A DNA stretch of 64,000 nucleotides. Origin: Aliishimia sp963678085. Lineage in GTDB: Bacteria > Pseudomonadota > Alphaproteobacteria > Rhodobacterales > Rhodobacteraceae. The notes beneath the pieces are model-generated. The model was not told the origin of the DNA, did not search any database, and saw nothing but the letters and a program-made list of their open reading frames with translations. The position numbers and the translations under genes were made by a program. The stretch is from contig OY782680.1 of NCBI GenBank assembly GCA_963678085.1, positions 1,798,001 to 1,862,000 on the forward strand, given 5' to 3'. Of the stretch, positions 56,673-64,000 are shown one piece after another. Every line of letters starts with the position of its first letter. Position 1 is the stretch's first letter.

Positions 56673-57679
56673 ACCGATTTCCCTGCAAATAGACCTGTTG
56701 GACGGAACAAGAGCACGATCAGCAAGATCATAAAGCTCACCGCGAATTTGTAATCTGTGCTCAGCAGCTGCGCCAGGCCCGCGGGCTCTAGCGTTTCTGG
56801 CAGCAGGTATTTGGCGATTTTCTTCCAAGCATAGGTGATGAGCACCTCGGAATAAGCGATCACAAAGCCCCCGGCAATCGCGCCCAACGGGTTGCCAAGC
56901 CCGCCCACAATCGCCGCCGCAAAGACCGGCAGCAGGAGCTGCAAGAACACAAACGGCTTAAAGCTCTTGTCCAGCCCGTAAAGCGTGCCCGCAATGGTCG
57001 CCAGCACCGCCACAATGATCCAAGTCACCATGACCACGCGTTCTGGGTTGATACCGGAAAGCAGCGCCAGATCTTCATTATCGGAATAGGCCCGCATCGA
57101 CTTTCCCGTGCGGGTGCGGTTGAGAAACCAAAACAGCACAAGCACAGCAATCACCGCCACAACCAGCGTAATCCCTTGGGTGGTCTTAATCGCCAGCCCC
57201 TCTTTCAGCCCCGTCATCGCCTTGAAATCACGCGCAGAAATGATAAATCGCTCGCCATCCGCAAAACGCTGATCATTGGGGCCGATGATAAAACGAATGA
57301 GCCCGTTATAGATGAACATCACCCCCATAGAGACGATCACCAGGATCACCGGCTTGGCCTTTTGCGCGCGGTAAAAGCGGTAAACCAGCCGGTCTGAAAA
57401 GAGCACCAAAGCAATGCAGCCCAAAATGCCAAAGGGCAGGGCGAGCAGAGCGGTGGGCAGCGGGCCAAAGCTAATCCCCGCGCCTTGCAATCCCCAAGTG
57501 ACCAGGATCGTCACCATCGCTCCAAAGGCCATCGTGTCCCCATGGGCAAAATTCGAAAACCTTAGGATGCCATAAATCAGCGTAACCCCAAGCGCCCCAA
57601 GCGCCAGTTGAGAGCCATAGGCGGTGGCCGGGATCACAACGAAATTCAGCAGGGCCACCAGGGCATTGAGAAAATCCAT
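56669..57679 (-). CDS. livH: Branched-chain amino acid ABC transporter permease LivH
   Basis: 336 residues with eight predicted membrane segments. LGALGVTLIYGILRFSNFAHGD is the LivH hallmark. MRAYSDNEDLALLSGINPERVVM is the ATPase-coupling loop, and GGLGNPLGAIAGGFVIA follows. The start codon directly abuts the stop of a small secreted-protein gene, and the stop overlaps livM by four bases, so the whole set is one transcript. Confidence 0.92.
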   Translation of the reverse strand: MDFLNALVALLNFVVIPATAYGSQLALGALGVTLIYGILRFSNFAHGDTMAFGAMVTILVTWGLQGAGISFGPLPTALLALPFGILGCIALVLFSDRLVYRFYRAQKAKPVILVIVSMGVMFIYNGLIRFIIGPNDQRFADGERFIISARDFKAMTGLKEGLAIKTTQGITLVVAVIAVLVLFWFLNRTRTGKSMRAYSDNEDLALLSGINPERVVMVTWIIVAVLATIAGTLYGLDKSFKPFVFLQLLLPVFAAAIVGGLGNPLGAIAGGFVIAYSEVLITYAWKKIAKYLLPETLEPAGLAQLLSTDYKFAVSFMILLIVLLFRPTGLFAGKSV

Positions 57680-58093
57680 TTACTCGATCCTTTTCTCTTT
57701 TTCGCAGCGGCCAATGTGACTGATATAGCCTTCGTTCGGGAAATGGATATTCCAAATTGCTATGCCGTTCCCATCAATTTTTATTATTTCGTCTGCACCA
57801 TCTTTATGAAATGCGTATTCAGTTTCGCCTGTACTAAACGAATTGACCTTGGCCTCAAACTCTCCGGTGCCTTTGACAATCACACGCCCATTTCCCTTGG
57901 TGCGCGTCAAAATCACAATAGGGACTTCAAGGCGTTCTTCGTCGATGGTTTTCCCGTAATTAAAACGGCAGGTCTGTTGATATGTTTCTGCATGCACAGG
58001 TGCTGCCAGCGCGACCACTCCTGCAACAAGGAGACCAGCGGCTTTCAGTGGTTCTTCCAAAAGCGTCTTTTTCATAAAACCACGAGCTCTCAT
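57680..58093 (-). CDS. Small secreted protein, member 4 of a liv-embedded paralogous set
   Basis: 137 residues from MRARGFMKKTLLEEPLKAAG; this ATG overlaps the previous stop (ATGA). A signal peptide ends near APVHAE. Mature sequence has TYQQTCRFNYGKTI, beta-rich middle (GNGRVIVKGTGEFEAKV), and a C-terminal HIGRC. Spacing of one Cys near the mature N-terminus and one in a final G-x-C matches the three upstream genes, though KYCETGKRC is missing. Function is unknown; it is presumably periplasmic. Confidence 0.7.
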   Translation of the reverse strand: MRARGFMKKTLLEEPLKAAGLLVAGVVALAAPVHAETYQQTCRFNYGKTIDEERLEVPIVILTRTKGNGRVIVKGTGEFEAKVNSFSTGETEYAFHKDGADEIIKIDGNGIAIWNIHFPNEGYISHIGRCEKEKRIE

Positions 58094-58458
58094 TCCCACT
58101 CCCCTGTGCAAGTGCCGAGATAGGTTGCCACCTCTGCGGCTTGGGAAACGGCTGTTGTTAGACTAAGTGCGGCTGTGCCTGATTTGACGCTGAGCGCCCA
58201 GATCTCTGAAACTTCAAAGCCCGAGCTTGCGGAAACGAAAACATAGGAGGAGCGCGTCTGGCTATGGACCTGGATGGCTTTGCGCGTCGGGCCTCTCCAT
58301 TCGAAATGTGGCTCGGGAGTTTTGCGTACGGTCAACTCAAAACTATTCGCTCTGCACCGCTTCCCGGTTTCACAGTATTTATCAAACGCGCAGGAGAGAT
58401 CAGCCAGAGCAGGCGAAGAAATAAGCGCAGCAATTGTGGCCAAGGCGATCTGCTTCAT
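58090..58458 (-). CDS. Small secreted Cys-rich protein, member 3
   Basis: 122 residues from MKQIALATIAALISSPALADLSC, a clear signal peptide cleaved after ALA. The mature protein starts with SCAFDKYCETGKRCRANSFEL, nearly identical to member 1, then a beta-rich body and the end YLGTCTGE. Four cysteines could form two disulfides. I chose this ATG for the signal peptide; longer in-frame starts overlap member 2. No domain is recognised. Confidence 0.75.
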   Translation of the reverse strand: MKQIALATIAALISSPALADLSCAFDKYCETGKRCRANSFELTVRKTPEPHFEWRGPTRKAIQVHSQTRSSYVFVSASSGFEVSEIWALSVKSGTAALSLTTAVSQAAEVATYLGTCTGEWE

Positions 58459-58501
58459 GGTTTTGTGCCTTCCAATTGCTTTGCTCGGGCATATAGACAT
58501 G

Positions 58502-58888
58502 TCATTTCTCGGCCTCCTCGCATTTTCCCTGCACCATAAGCCCTCCAAGCTTTTCAAAAACTGTCGCATGTGCGCTAAGGATAAAGTGACCATCTGGGTA
58601 GAGTGTCATAAGCTGGGCGTCTCCACGGCCCGGATCGTGCCACAAGAAAATTTCTGGTTTCCTTGGATCAACATCCAAAGCCCTCATCTCTTGTACGTCA
58701 GCATTCGGTTCGTCATCGCTGACAAAAATCCCGTCAGATGAGCGCATGATCCGCACAGTTTCGTCGTTCATCTCGTTGGTACATTCCCCCTTGGAGTGAC
58801 AGGCAATCTCAATCACACAAACCATATCGGCCCAAGCGGGGCTAGTGACGGCCAGAAGAGCAAAGGTGAAAGCTCGTAGGTGCATCAT
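58502..58888 (-). CDS. Small secreted Cys-containing protein, member 2
   Basis: 128 residues from MMHLRAFTFALLAVTSPAWADMVC, whose ATGA overlaps the previous stop. A signal peptide ends at AWA. The mature start MVCVIEIACHSKGECTNEM places Cys residues as in members 1 and 3 with diverged sequence. The C-terminus MVQGKCEE matches the G-x-C ending. The middle (FLWHDPGRGDAQLMTLYPDG) is beta-rich. Function is unknown. Confidence 0.7.
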   Translation of the reverse strand: MMHLRAFTFALLAVTSPAWADMVCVIEIACHSKGECTNEMNDETVRIMRSSDGIFVSDDEPNADVQEMRALDVDPRKPEIFLWHDPGRGDAQLMTLYPDGHFILSAHATVFEKLGGLMVQGKCEEAEK

Positions 58889-59265
58889 TTGCATGTTCCC
58901 AGATAGGTGAAGCTATAGGCCTCGTCCGCGTCAAATCCGGTCGCGGTAAGCACGGCCTGACCTTTGTGTAGGGACAGAACCCAGAAATCCGCATATGGAT
59001 CCAGAGCAGAGGCTGATTTCATTGCGATCGACCCAGATTTTCCGTCGAAACTAACATCAACGCCGGAGGCTGTTAAACCGGCAAGCTCTTGGTCGATCAT
59101 GCTATAAAGGCGCCCATCATCATGTTGCACAAATAGATACCGATAAGAGGTGCGCTCGCAGCGCTTTCCCGTCTCGCAATATTTCTTGAAATGGCAGGAG
59201 ATTTCGTTGGCCAAACCCTGTAGCGGCGCAAGAGCGCAAAAAGCTATGAATAAAAACCGCATCAT
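58885..59265 (-). CDS. Small secreted Cys-rich protein, member 1
   Basis: 126 residues from MMRFLFIAFCALAPLQGLANEISC; the ATG overlaps the livF stop by four bases. The signal peptide ends near LANE. It has SCHFKKYCETGKRCERTSY at the mature N-terminus and YLGTCK at the C-terminus, with a beta-rich middle (SGVDVSFDGKSGSIAMKS). It is a close paralogue of member 3. Translational coupling to livF implies production together with the transporter. Confidence 0.75.
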   Translation of the reverse strand: MMRFLFIAFCALAPLQGLANEISCHFKKYCETGKRCERTSYRYLFVQHDDGRLYSMIDQELAGLTASGVDVSFDGKSGSIAMKSASALDPYADFWVLSLHKGQAVLTATGFDADEAYSFTYLGTCK

Positions 59266-59975
59266 CCCCCCAAAAAACTCTTGCGCACTTCGGGATCAGC
59301 CAGCAGCTCTTTGCCCGTGCCGCTATAGGCGTTGCGCCCTTGCACCAGAACATAGCCCTGATCGGCGATTTCCAGCGCTTGGCGGGCGTTTTGCTCGACC
59401 ATCAAAACCGGCAGGCCGGTGCGCGCGACCTCGATAATGCGATCAAACAGCTCATCCATCACGATGGGTGAAACTCCGGCGGTGGGCTCATCCAGCATCA
59501 GCACCTTGGGCTGGGTCATCAGCGCGCGCCCCACGGCAACCTGTTGGCGCTGCCCGCCCGAAAGCTCCCCGGCCGCCTGGCGTCGCTTTTCGCGCAGGAT
59601 TGGAAATAGATCGTAAACTTGCTCCATCGTGGGGCGAATGTCATCGTCGCGGATAAAAGCGCCCATCTCAAGATTTTCTTCCACACTCATAGAGGTGAAA
59701 ATATTCGAGGTCTGCGGCACAAACCCCATGCCCTTACGCACCCGGTCTTGCGGAGAGAGCTTTGTGATATCCTCACCATCCAAGCGCACGGCCCCCTGGC
59801 GCACATTCAGCATGCCAAAGACCGCCTTCATCGCCGTGGATTTGCCCGCGCCATTGGGCCCGACAATCACCGCAATCTCGCCAGGGTTCACTGCAATGGT
59901 GCAGTCATGCAAAATATCCGGCCCGGCCCCATAGCCGCCGGTCATTGCATCGCCAATCAAAAACGGCTCACTCAT
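59262..59975 (-). CDS. livF: Branched-chain amino acid ABC transporter ATPase LivF
   Basis: 237 residues. Walker A GPNGAGKSTAMK, Q-loop GFVPQTSNIF, signature LSGGQRQQVAVGRAL, Walker B VLMLDEPTAGVSP. The switch His is replaced by MVEQN, as is normal for LivF. It pairs with LivG. It overlaps livG by ATGA upstream and the first secreted-protein gene downstream. Confidence 0.94.
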   Translation of the reverse strand: MSEPFLIGDAMTGGYGAGPDILHDCTIAVNPGEIAVIVGPNGAGKSTAMKAVFGMLNVRQGAVRLDGEDITKLSPQDRVRKGMGFVPQTSNIFTSMSVEENLEMGAFIRDDDIRPTMEQVYDLFPILREKRRQAAGELSGGQRQQVAVGRALMTQPKVLMLDEPTAGVSPIVMDELFDRIIEVARTGLPVLMVEQNARQALEIADQGYVLVQGRNAYSGTGKELLADPEVRKSFLGG

Positions 59976-60754
59976 GCGCCCACCTGTTCTTTGTTCTTGA
60001 GGCCGGTGCCTAAATACGCTTCGATCACCTGTTCATTGGCTTTGATCTCAGCCAAAGAGCCCTCGGCAAGCACTTTTCCCTCGGCCATGCAGATCACTGG
60101 GCCGCAAATTTTTCCAATGAAATCCATATCATGCTCGATCACCACAAAGGTATAGCCCCGCTCGCGGTTCAGCTCTAGGATCGCATCGCCAATGGTGTTG
60201 AGCAGCGTTCGGTTCACGCCTGCTCCGACCTCATCCAGAAAGACGATTTTGGCATCCACCATCATGGTGCGCCCCAGCTCAAGCAGCTTTTTCTGCCCGC
60301 CCGAGACCTGGCCCGCCTTGTGATCGGCCAGGTGGGAAATCGTCAAGAATTCAAGGACTTCATCGGCTTTCGCGCGCAGGGCGCGCTCTTCATTTGCGAT
60401 GCGCTTGCGGCCAAACCATGTATTCCAAAGCGCCTCGCCCGATTGCCCGCCGGGGACCATCATCAGGTTCTCGCGGCAGCTCATGGAGGCAAATTCATGC
60501 GCGATCTGAAACGTGCGCAACAGCCCTTTGTGAAATAGCGTATGGGGCGGCAGACCGGTAATGTCCTCGCCATCCATCGTGACTTTGCCCGAGGTCGGGG
60601 GAAGTACACCCGCGATCACATTAAACAGCGTCGTCTTGCCCGCGCCATTGGGGCCGATCAGCCCAGTGATCGAACCTTGGGCAATCTCCAGGCTCGCCCC
60701 ATTCACAGCGCGAAAGCCCCCAAAATATTTGTGGATATCATCAACGATGATCAC
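59972..60754 (-). CDS. livG: Branched-chain amino acid ABC transporter ATPase LivG
   Basis: 260 residues. Walker A GPNGAGKTTLFN, LLRTFQIAHEF Q-loop region, signature VSGGQKKLLELGRTM, Walker B IVFLDEVGAGVN, switch VIEHDMDFI. All are intact; EVGAG in place of EPxAG is a common LivG variant. It lies 83 bases downstream of livJ with a terminator hairpin between, which would give more binding protein than transporter. Confidence 0.94.
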   Translation of the reverse strand: MIIVDDIHKYFGGFRAVNGASLEIAQGSITGLIGPNGAGKTTLFNVIAGVLPPTSGKVTMDGEDITGLPPHTLFHKGLLRTFQIAHEFASMSCRENLMMVPGGQSGEALWNTWFGRKRIANEERALRAKADEVLEFLTISHLADHKAGQVSGGQKKLLELGRTMMVDAKIVFLDEVGAGVNRTLLNTIGDAILELNRERGYTFVVIEHDMDFIGKICGPVICMAEGKVLAEGSLAEIKANEQVIEAYLGTGLKNKEQVGA

Positions 60755-60784
60755 AGCTGCCCCGCTTTAGGTTGAGTTCGTAAC

Positions 60785-60817
60785 ATAATGAAACAGCCCG
60801 AGAAAACCCTCGGGCTG
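60785..60817 (-). terminator. Terminator/attenuator between livJ and livG
   Basis: CAGCCCGAG (60794-60802) pairs with CTCGGGCTG (60809-60817), a nine-pair GC-rich stem with a six-base loop. On the minus strand it is followed by TTTCATTATG. It lies just after the livJ stop, so it likely limits readthrough into livG. Confidence 0.75.
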
Positions 60818-60818
60818 C

Positions 60819-60833
60819 AATTGCCTGACAATT
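60819..60833. repeat. Dispersed palindrome, copy 6 (one mismatch)
   Basis: AATTGCC-T-GACAATT between the livJ stop and its terminator; the left arm has C for T in the core. The outer CAATTG/CAATTG arms match. Confidence 0.5.
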
Positions 60834-60837
60834 GACC

Positions 60838-62037
60838 TTAGCGGTATTTTGCTGTGGTGATTTTGCCACCATCCACAACGATTTGGCGATAGTTACCCGC
60901 GGATTCGCCGGGACCGATCAGCTCGACCGCCGTGGCACCAACATAGTCGATATCGCCGCCATCTTTCAGGATTTGCAGCGCTTTGGCCAGCTCACCTGGG
61001 AAGATTTTCTCGCCCGGTGCGTTGGCGACGTCCATGACTTTCGCTTTGTAGTCATTGGAATCTTTGGAGTTCGCCGCTTGCATTGCCAACATGATCAGGG
61101 CCGCTGCGTCATAGCTTTCTGGCGTGAAGGGGGAAGTTGCGTCAAACGCGCCGCCCACCAGCTCAGCAAACATGGCCGCGCCTTCGCTATCTGTGCCTGG
61201 ATGCTGGCCTGTGGAGCCGTCAATCTCATCGCCGAAATTCTCTTCGAGCTTGGCACCGATCATCCCATCTGGGAAGTGGAACGTGTCAAAAGCCCCGGAA
61301 TCCAGCGCCGCGCGCACAATGCCTGACCCGCCTTGATCCACATAGCCTGCAACCACAAGACGCTCGCCGCCCGCAGAGGCCAGTGCGCCCACTTCAGCCG
61401 AGTAATCCGCCTTGCCATCTTCATGTGGTGCAGAGATCGTCACGGTTCCGCCAGCCGCAGTAAAAGCCGCAGAGAACGCATCCGCAAGACCCTTGCCATA
61501 GTCGTTATTGGTATATGTGAGCGCGACCTCTTTGATGCCCTCTTCCATAAGAACCTCTGTCATAACAACGCCCTGGCGCGCATCAGAGGGGGCCGTGCGG
61601 AAGAACAGGCCATTGTCTTCGTTATTGGTGTGGCTCAGGCCAGGGCTGGTGGCAGAGGGCGAAATCATCACAACGCCATTGGGCACAGCCACATTGCTGA
61701 GGATCGCGCCAGTCACACCTGAGCAATCCGCGCCCATGATGCCATCAACCTTGTCTGAGGTGATCACACGCTCGGCGGCGGCGGCAGCAGCAGCGCTATC
61801 AACACATGTGCTGTCAGCGCGAACCGACGTGACCGTGGCCGCGTCCAGCAAAAGGCCGCTATCGGTGACTTCTTTCATTGCGAGCTCCGCGCCATCTGCC
61901 ATAGAGGGCGTCAGCGATTCAATCGGGCCGGTGAAGCCAAGAATAACCCCGATTTTCACTTCTTTGGCGTGGCCACCAGCAAAAGCAGTGCCCGCAAATA
62001 GGGCCGCAGCTGCTGTGGCCGTCAAAAGCGTTTTCAT
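60838..62037 (-). CDS. Branched-chain amino acid ABC transporter substrate-binding protein
   Basis: 399 residues from MKTLLTATAAAALFAGTAFAGG; the signal peptide is cleaved after AFA, and upstream in-frame starts would hide it. The mature protein is a type I periplasmic binding protein of the LivJ family: KIGVILGFTGPIESLTPSMADGAELA, then IMGADCSGVTGAILSNVA and MISPSATSPGLSHTN (ligand-site loop), then LTYTNNDYGKGLADAF. The ligand may be a branched-chain amino acid, amide or urea; sequence alone does not say. It is the first gene of the liv operon. Confidence 0.92.
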   Translation of the reverse strand: MKTLLTATAAAALFAGTAFAGGHAKEVKIGVILGFTGPIESLTPSMADGAELAMKEVTDSGLLLDAATVTSVRADSTCVDSAAAAAAAERVITSDKVDGIMGADCSGVTGAILSNVAVPNGVVMISPSATSPGLSHTNNEDNGLFFRTAPSDARQGVVMTEVLMEEGIKEVALTYTNNDYGKGLADAFSAAFTAAGGTVTISAPHEDGKADYSAEVGALASAGGERLVVAGYVDQGGSGIVRAALDSGAFDTFHFPDGMIGAKLEENFGDEIDGSTGQHPGTDSEGAAMFAELVGGAFDATSPFTPESYDAAALIMLAMQAANSKDSNDYKAKVMDVANAPGEKIFPGELAKALQILKDGGDIDYVGATAVELIGPGESAGNYRQIVVDGGKITTAKYR

Positions 62038-62153
62038 TTTCGTCTCCCTGAACGATCTTGTGAATGTATCGTGAGAGATTAGGCCGCAAAATTGCAAAAG
62101 AAAAGTAGCATTTTTGGGCTCGCGCGTTACGTGTGATTTCAGGAGGATTTACG

Positions 62154-63230
62154 ATGATGCGCGCATTTATGACAACACTGTGTGGGGGCGTTTTGTCTCT
62201 GCTTCCCTTTGGGCTATCTGCTTTTGAGGTCAATACTTTGGCGCAAGGTTTTGATACGCCTTGGGCGATTGAGATGTTGCCAAATGGGGCGCTCTTGGTG
62301 ACCGAGCGCGATGGGGCATTGATCTATGTTCATGGCGACAGGCGGCACCGGGTTGCGGGGGTTCCGCGGGTGGTTGCGCAGGGGCAGGGCGGACTTTTAG
62401 ATGTGACCTTGCCGCGCGATTTTGCCCAGACCCGCGACGTGTTTCTGACCTACAGCAAGGATCAGGGGCGTGGCACTGGGACCGCTCTGGCCGTTGGGCA
62501 ATTGTCTGACAATGGGGAACGTCTTGAAAATGTGAGGGATTTGTTTGTTTCGGCCCCCGGCGGGCGCACAGGTCGGCATTTTGGGTCACGGGTGATTGAG
62601 GGGCCGGATGGGACCTTGTTTGTCACGATTGGCGATCGCGGGGATCGACCCTCGGCGCAAGATCTCACCAATCACAGCGGAACGATCGTGCGGATTAACC
62701 GGGATGGCTCTATTCCGCAGGACAATCCGTTTGTTGGTGTGCAAGGCGCGCAGCCCGAGATTTGGTCCTATGGGCATCGCAACCCGCAAGGGGCTGGTTT
62801 TGGCGCGGATGGGCAGCTTTGGACGGCCGAGCACGGGGCGCGCGGTGGTGATGAGGTGAATAAGATTATGCCCGGCGCGAATTATGGCTGGCCGGTGATT
62901 TCCTACGGCACCCATTATAATGGCAGCAAAATCGGCGAGGGCACCCATAAAGAGGGGATGCAACAGCCGGAATTTTACTGGGATCCCTCGATAGCCCCGT
63001 CTGGTCTCTTGGTGTATTCTGGTAGGAAAAACAAGGATCTAGGGGGTGCTATTTTTGTGGGGTCGCTCAAGTTTGACTATATTGCGCAGCTCTCACCAGA
63101 TGGTGGCCAAGAAATCGCGCAGTTTCAAACGCCTGATACCTTGCGCGTGCGGGATCTGATCGAAACGCCAGAGGGCGATATTCTATTCTTGTCGGTCGGG
63201 CAGGGGGCTGTCTATCGGCTAGAGCCCTAA
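62154..63230 (+). CDS. PQQ-dependent sugar dehydrogenase (Asd/YliI-like)
   Basis: 358 residues from MMRAFMTTLCGGVLS, with AGGAGG seven bases upstream. A signal peptide ends at SAFE. Six-bladed beta-propeller motifs are visible: GFDTPWAIEMLPNGALLVTERDG, VIEGPDGTLFVTIGDRGD, IWSYGHRNPQGAGFG, WTAEHGARGGDEVN and SIAPSGLLVYSG, which form the PQQ and calcium site of soluble glucose/sorbosone-type dehydrogenases. It is periplasmic. It stands alone, divergent from livJ and convergent with mtnP (12-base overlap). One dispersed palindrome lies inside it. Confidence 0.9.
   Translation: MMRAFMTTLCGGVLSLLPFGLSAFEVNTLAQGFDTPWAIEMLPNGALLVTERDGALIYVHGDRRHRVAGVPRVVAQGQGGLLDVTLPRDFAQTRDVFLTYSKDQGRGTGTALAVGQLSDNGERLENVRDLFVSAPGGRTGRHFGSRVIEGPDGTLFVTIGDRGDRPSAQDLTNHSGTIVRINRDGSIPQDNPFVGVQGAQPEIWSYGHRNPQGAGFGADGQLWTAEHGARGGDEVNKIMPGANYGWPVISYGTHYNGSKIGEGTHKEGMQQPEFYWDPSIAPSGLLVYSGRKNKDLGGAIFVGSLKFDYIAQLSPDGGQEIAQFQTPDTLRVRDLIETPEGDILFLSVGQGAVYRLEP
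62500..62514. repeat. Dispersed palindrome, copy 7
   Basis: ATTGTC-T-GACAAT (62501-62513), perfect over 13 bases, inside the PQQ dehydrogenase gene. Confidence 0.65.
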
Positions 63231-64000
63231 CACGCGCCCTGCAACTGCGTCTAACTTGGTAATAAGCTCAGGATCACGCGCCTCTGGGGCGGTGATCATG
63301 GCGAAATCCAGGGCGCGATCACAGCCGTGGGGGCAGGGTGTGCGCTCGGCGCCAAGCAGGGCGGGCAGTCCTTTCACCAAATTGCGCGCCCTTTCCGCGT
63401 TGCCCGTGAGGGTCTTGATGATCTCGGTCACATCAACCTCACCATGATCGGGATGCCAGCTGTCATAATCGGTGATCATGGCAATGGAGGCGTAACAGAG
63501 CTCCGCTTCGCGGGCGAGTTTGGCCTCGGGCATATTGGTCATTCCAATCACATCGCAGCCCCAAACTTCACGGTAGAGCTTGGATTCCGCCAATGTCGAG
63601 AATTGCGGTCCCTCCATCGCCAGATATGTGCCGCCCCGATGCACGGTGATGCCCGCCGTTTTAGCAGCGGTTTGCGCCGCATCCGAAAGGCGCGCGCAGG
63701 TTGGGTGGGCAACTGAGACATGGGCCACGCATCCAGGGCCAAAAAAGCTCTTTTCGCGGGCAAAGGTACGGTCGATGAACTGATCTACGATGACGAAATG
63801 GCCTGGCTCCATCTCTTCACGAAAGGAGCCACAGGCCGAGACAGAGAAAATATCGGTGACACCAAGGCGTTTGAGCGCATCAATATTGGCACGATAGGGA
63901 ACTGATGAGGGCGAATGCACATGTCCGCGCCCATGCCGGGGCAAAAAGGCCATTTTGATCCCCTGCAAGCGACCTGTTAGAATTTGATCTGAGGGCGCGC
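63219..64000 (-). CDS. mtnP: S-methyl-5'-thioadenosine phosphorylase (5' truncated by window end)
   Basis: The frame stays open to the window edge and reads APSDQILTGRLQGIKMAFLPRHGRGH, so the true start lies beyond 64000; internal TTG and ATG codons are not starts. FLPRHGRGHVHSPS, VSACGSFREEM, GGTYLAMEGPQFST and VIGMTNMPEAKLAREAELCYA are phosphate-, ribose- and base-site motifs of trimeric MTA phosphorylase. It recycles MTA from polyamine and homoserine-lactone synthesis to methionine salvage. The end (PCPHGCDRALDFAM) has the CxxxC-like pair seen in bacterial members. Confidence 0.93.
   Translation of the reverse strand, partial: APSDQILTGRLQGIKMAFLPRHGRGHVHSPSSVPYRANIDALKRLGVTDIFSVSACGSFREEMEPGHFVIVDQFIDRTFAREKSFFGPGCVAHVSVAHPTCARLSDAAQTAAKTAGITVHRGGTYLAMEGPQFSTLAESKLYREVWGCDVIGMTNMPEAKLAREAELCYASIAMITDYDSWHPDHGEVDVTEIIKTLTGNAERARNLVKGLPALLGAERTPCPHGCDRALDFAMITAPEARDPELITKLDAVAGRVLGL

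Noticed and set aside
1..64000. CRISPR array or rRNA genes
   Set aside because: No regularly spaced direct repeats of 25-40 bases and no rRNA-like sequence were seen. The only repeat cluster (12.6-12.85 kb) is a short decamer with irregular spacing.

Overview
The window reads as an alphaproteobacterial chromosome, most likely a marine Rhodobacterales (Roseobacter-type) bacterium. The evidence is the gene order purF, cvpA, radA, Mla-type ABC genes, alr, dnaB; the tatABC block; the divergent hemC/hemE pair; the moxR/coxE pair; and a liv transporter operon. This rests on gene content and order read by eye; no database search was possible.

Region 1 (about 1-26,720) is a prophage or prophage-derived island. 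Its left part is a leftward head and packaging module: DUF6441 protein, head-tail joiner, DUF2190 cement protein, a prohead protease/major capsid fusion, portal, a gpW-like protein, and large and small terminase subunits. The large terminase is interrupted by one in-frame amber codon. A short rightward cassette and accessory genes follow (DUF3489 protein, DUF7220 membrane protein, CIA30-domain protein, ParB-methyltransferase). A leftward replication and recombination operon (20,416 to 11,409) encodes an HTH protein, a Sak4-like ATPase, a DUF669 protein, a Cas4-like nuclease, a DEAH helicase, a primase-polymerase and a RuvC-like resolvase. It contains a 392-base gene-free gap full of TTGAAAGAAG repeats that could be an origin. 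A divergent regulatory module (20.6-24.1 kb) pairs an XRE repressor and an ImmA/IrrE protease with two unknown genes across two near-identical palindromic operators. A DUF2924/serine recombinase/HTH trio closes the island. No tail genes are visible.

Region 2 (26.8-29.4 kb) holds a 216-bp element with perfect 21-bp inverted ends and a metal-response cassette: His/Met-rich cytochrome c, DUF411 protein, short CDF-like transporter, and a MerR regulator with a textbook 19-bp-spacer operator. A tRNA-Ser(GCU) with its own terminator lies next to it.

Region 3 (30-48.8 kb) is core chromosome: AEC transporter, hemC, hemE, YafY-type regulator, tatABC plus a DUF815 ATPase, purF, cvpA, radA, Mla-like ABC genes, alr, dnaB, pyrE and pyrC.

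Region 4 (47.9-52.9 kb) is a visibly more AT-rich surface-polysaccharide-type patch with two paralogous glycosyltransferases (one fused to a degenerate sulfotransferase-like domain) and a sulfotransferase.

Region 5 (53-64 kb) carries moxR and coxE, then the leftward operon livJ, livG, livF, four small secreted Cys-rich paralogues, livH, livM. A PQQ-type sugar dehydrogenase and the truncated mtnP gene end the window. An odd dispersed palindrome, AAWTGTC-T-GACAWTT, recurs through the chromosomal part but not, as far as I could see, in the prophage.
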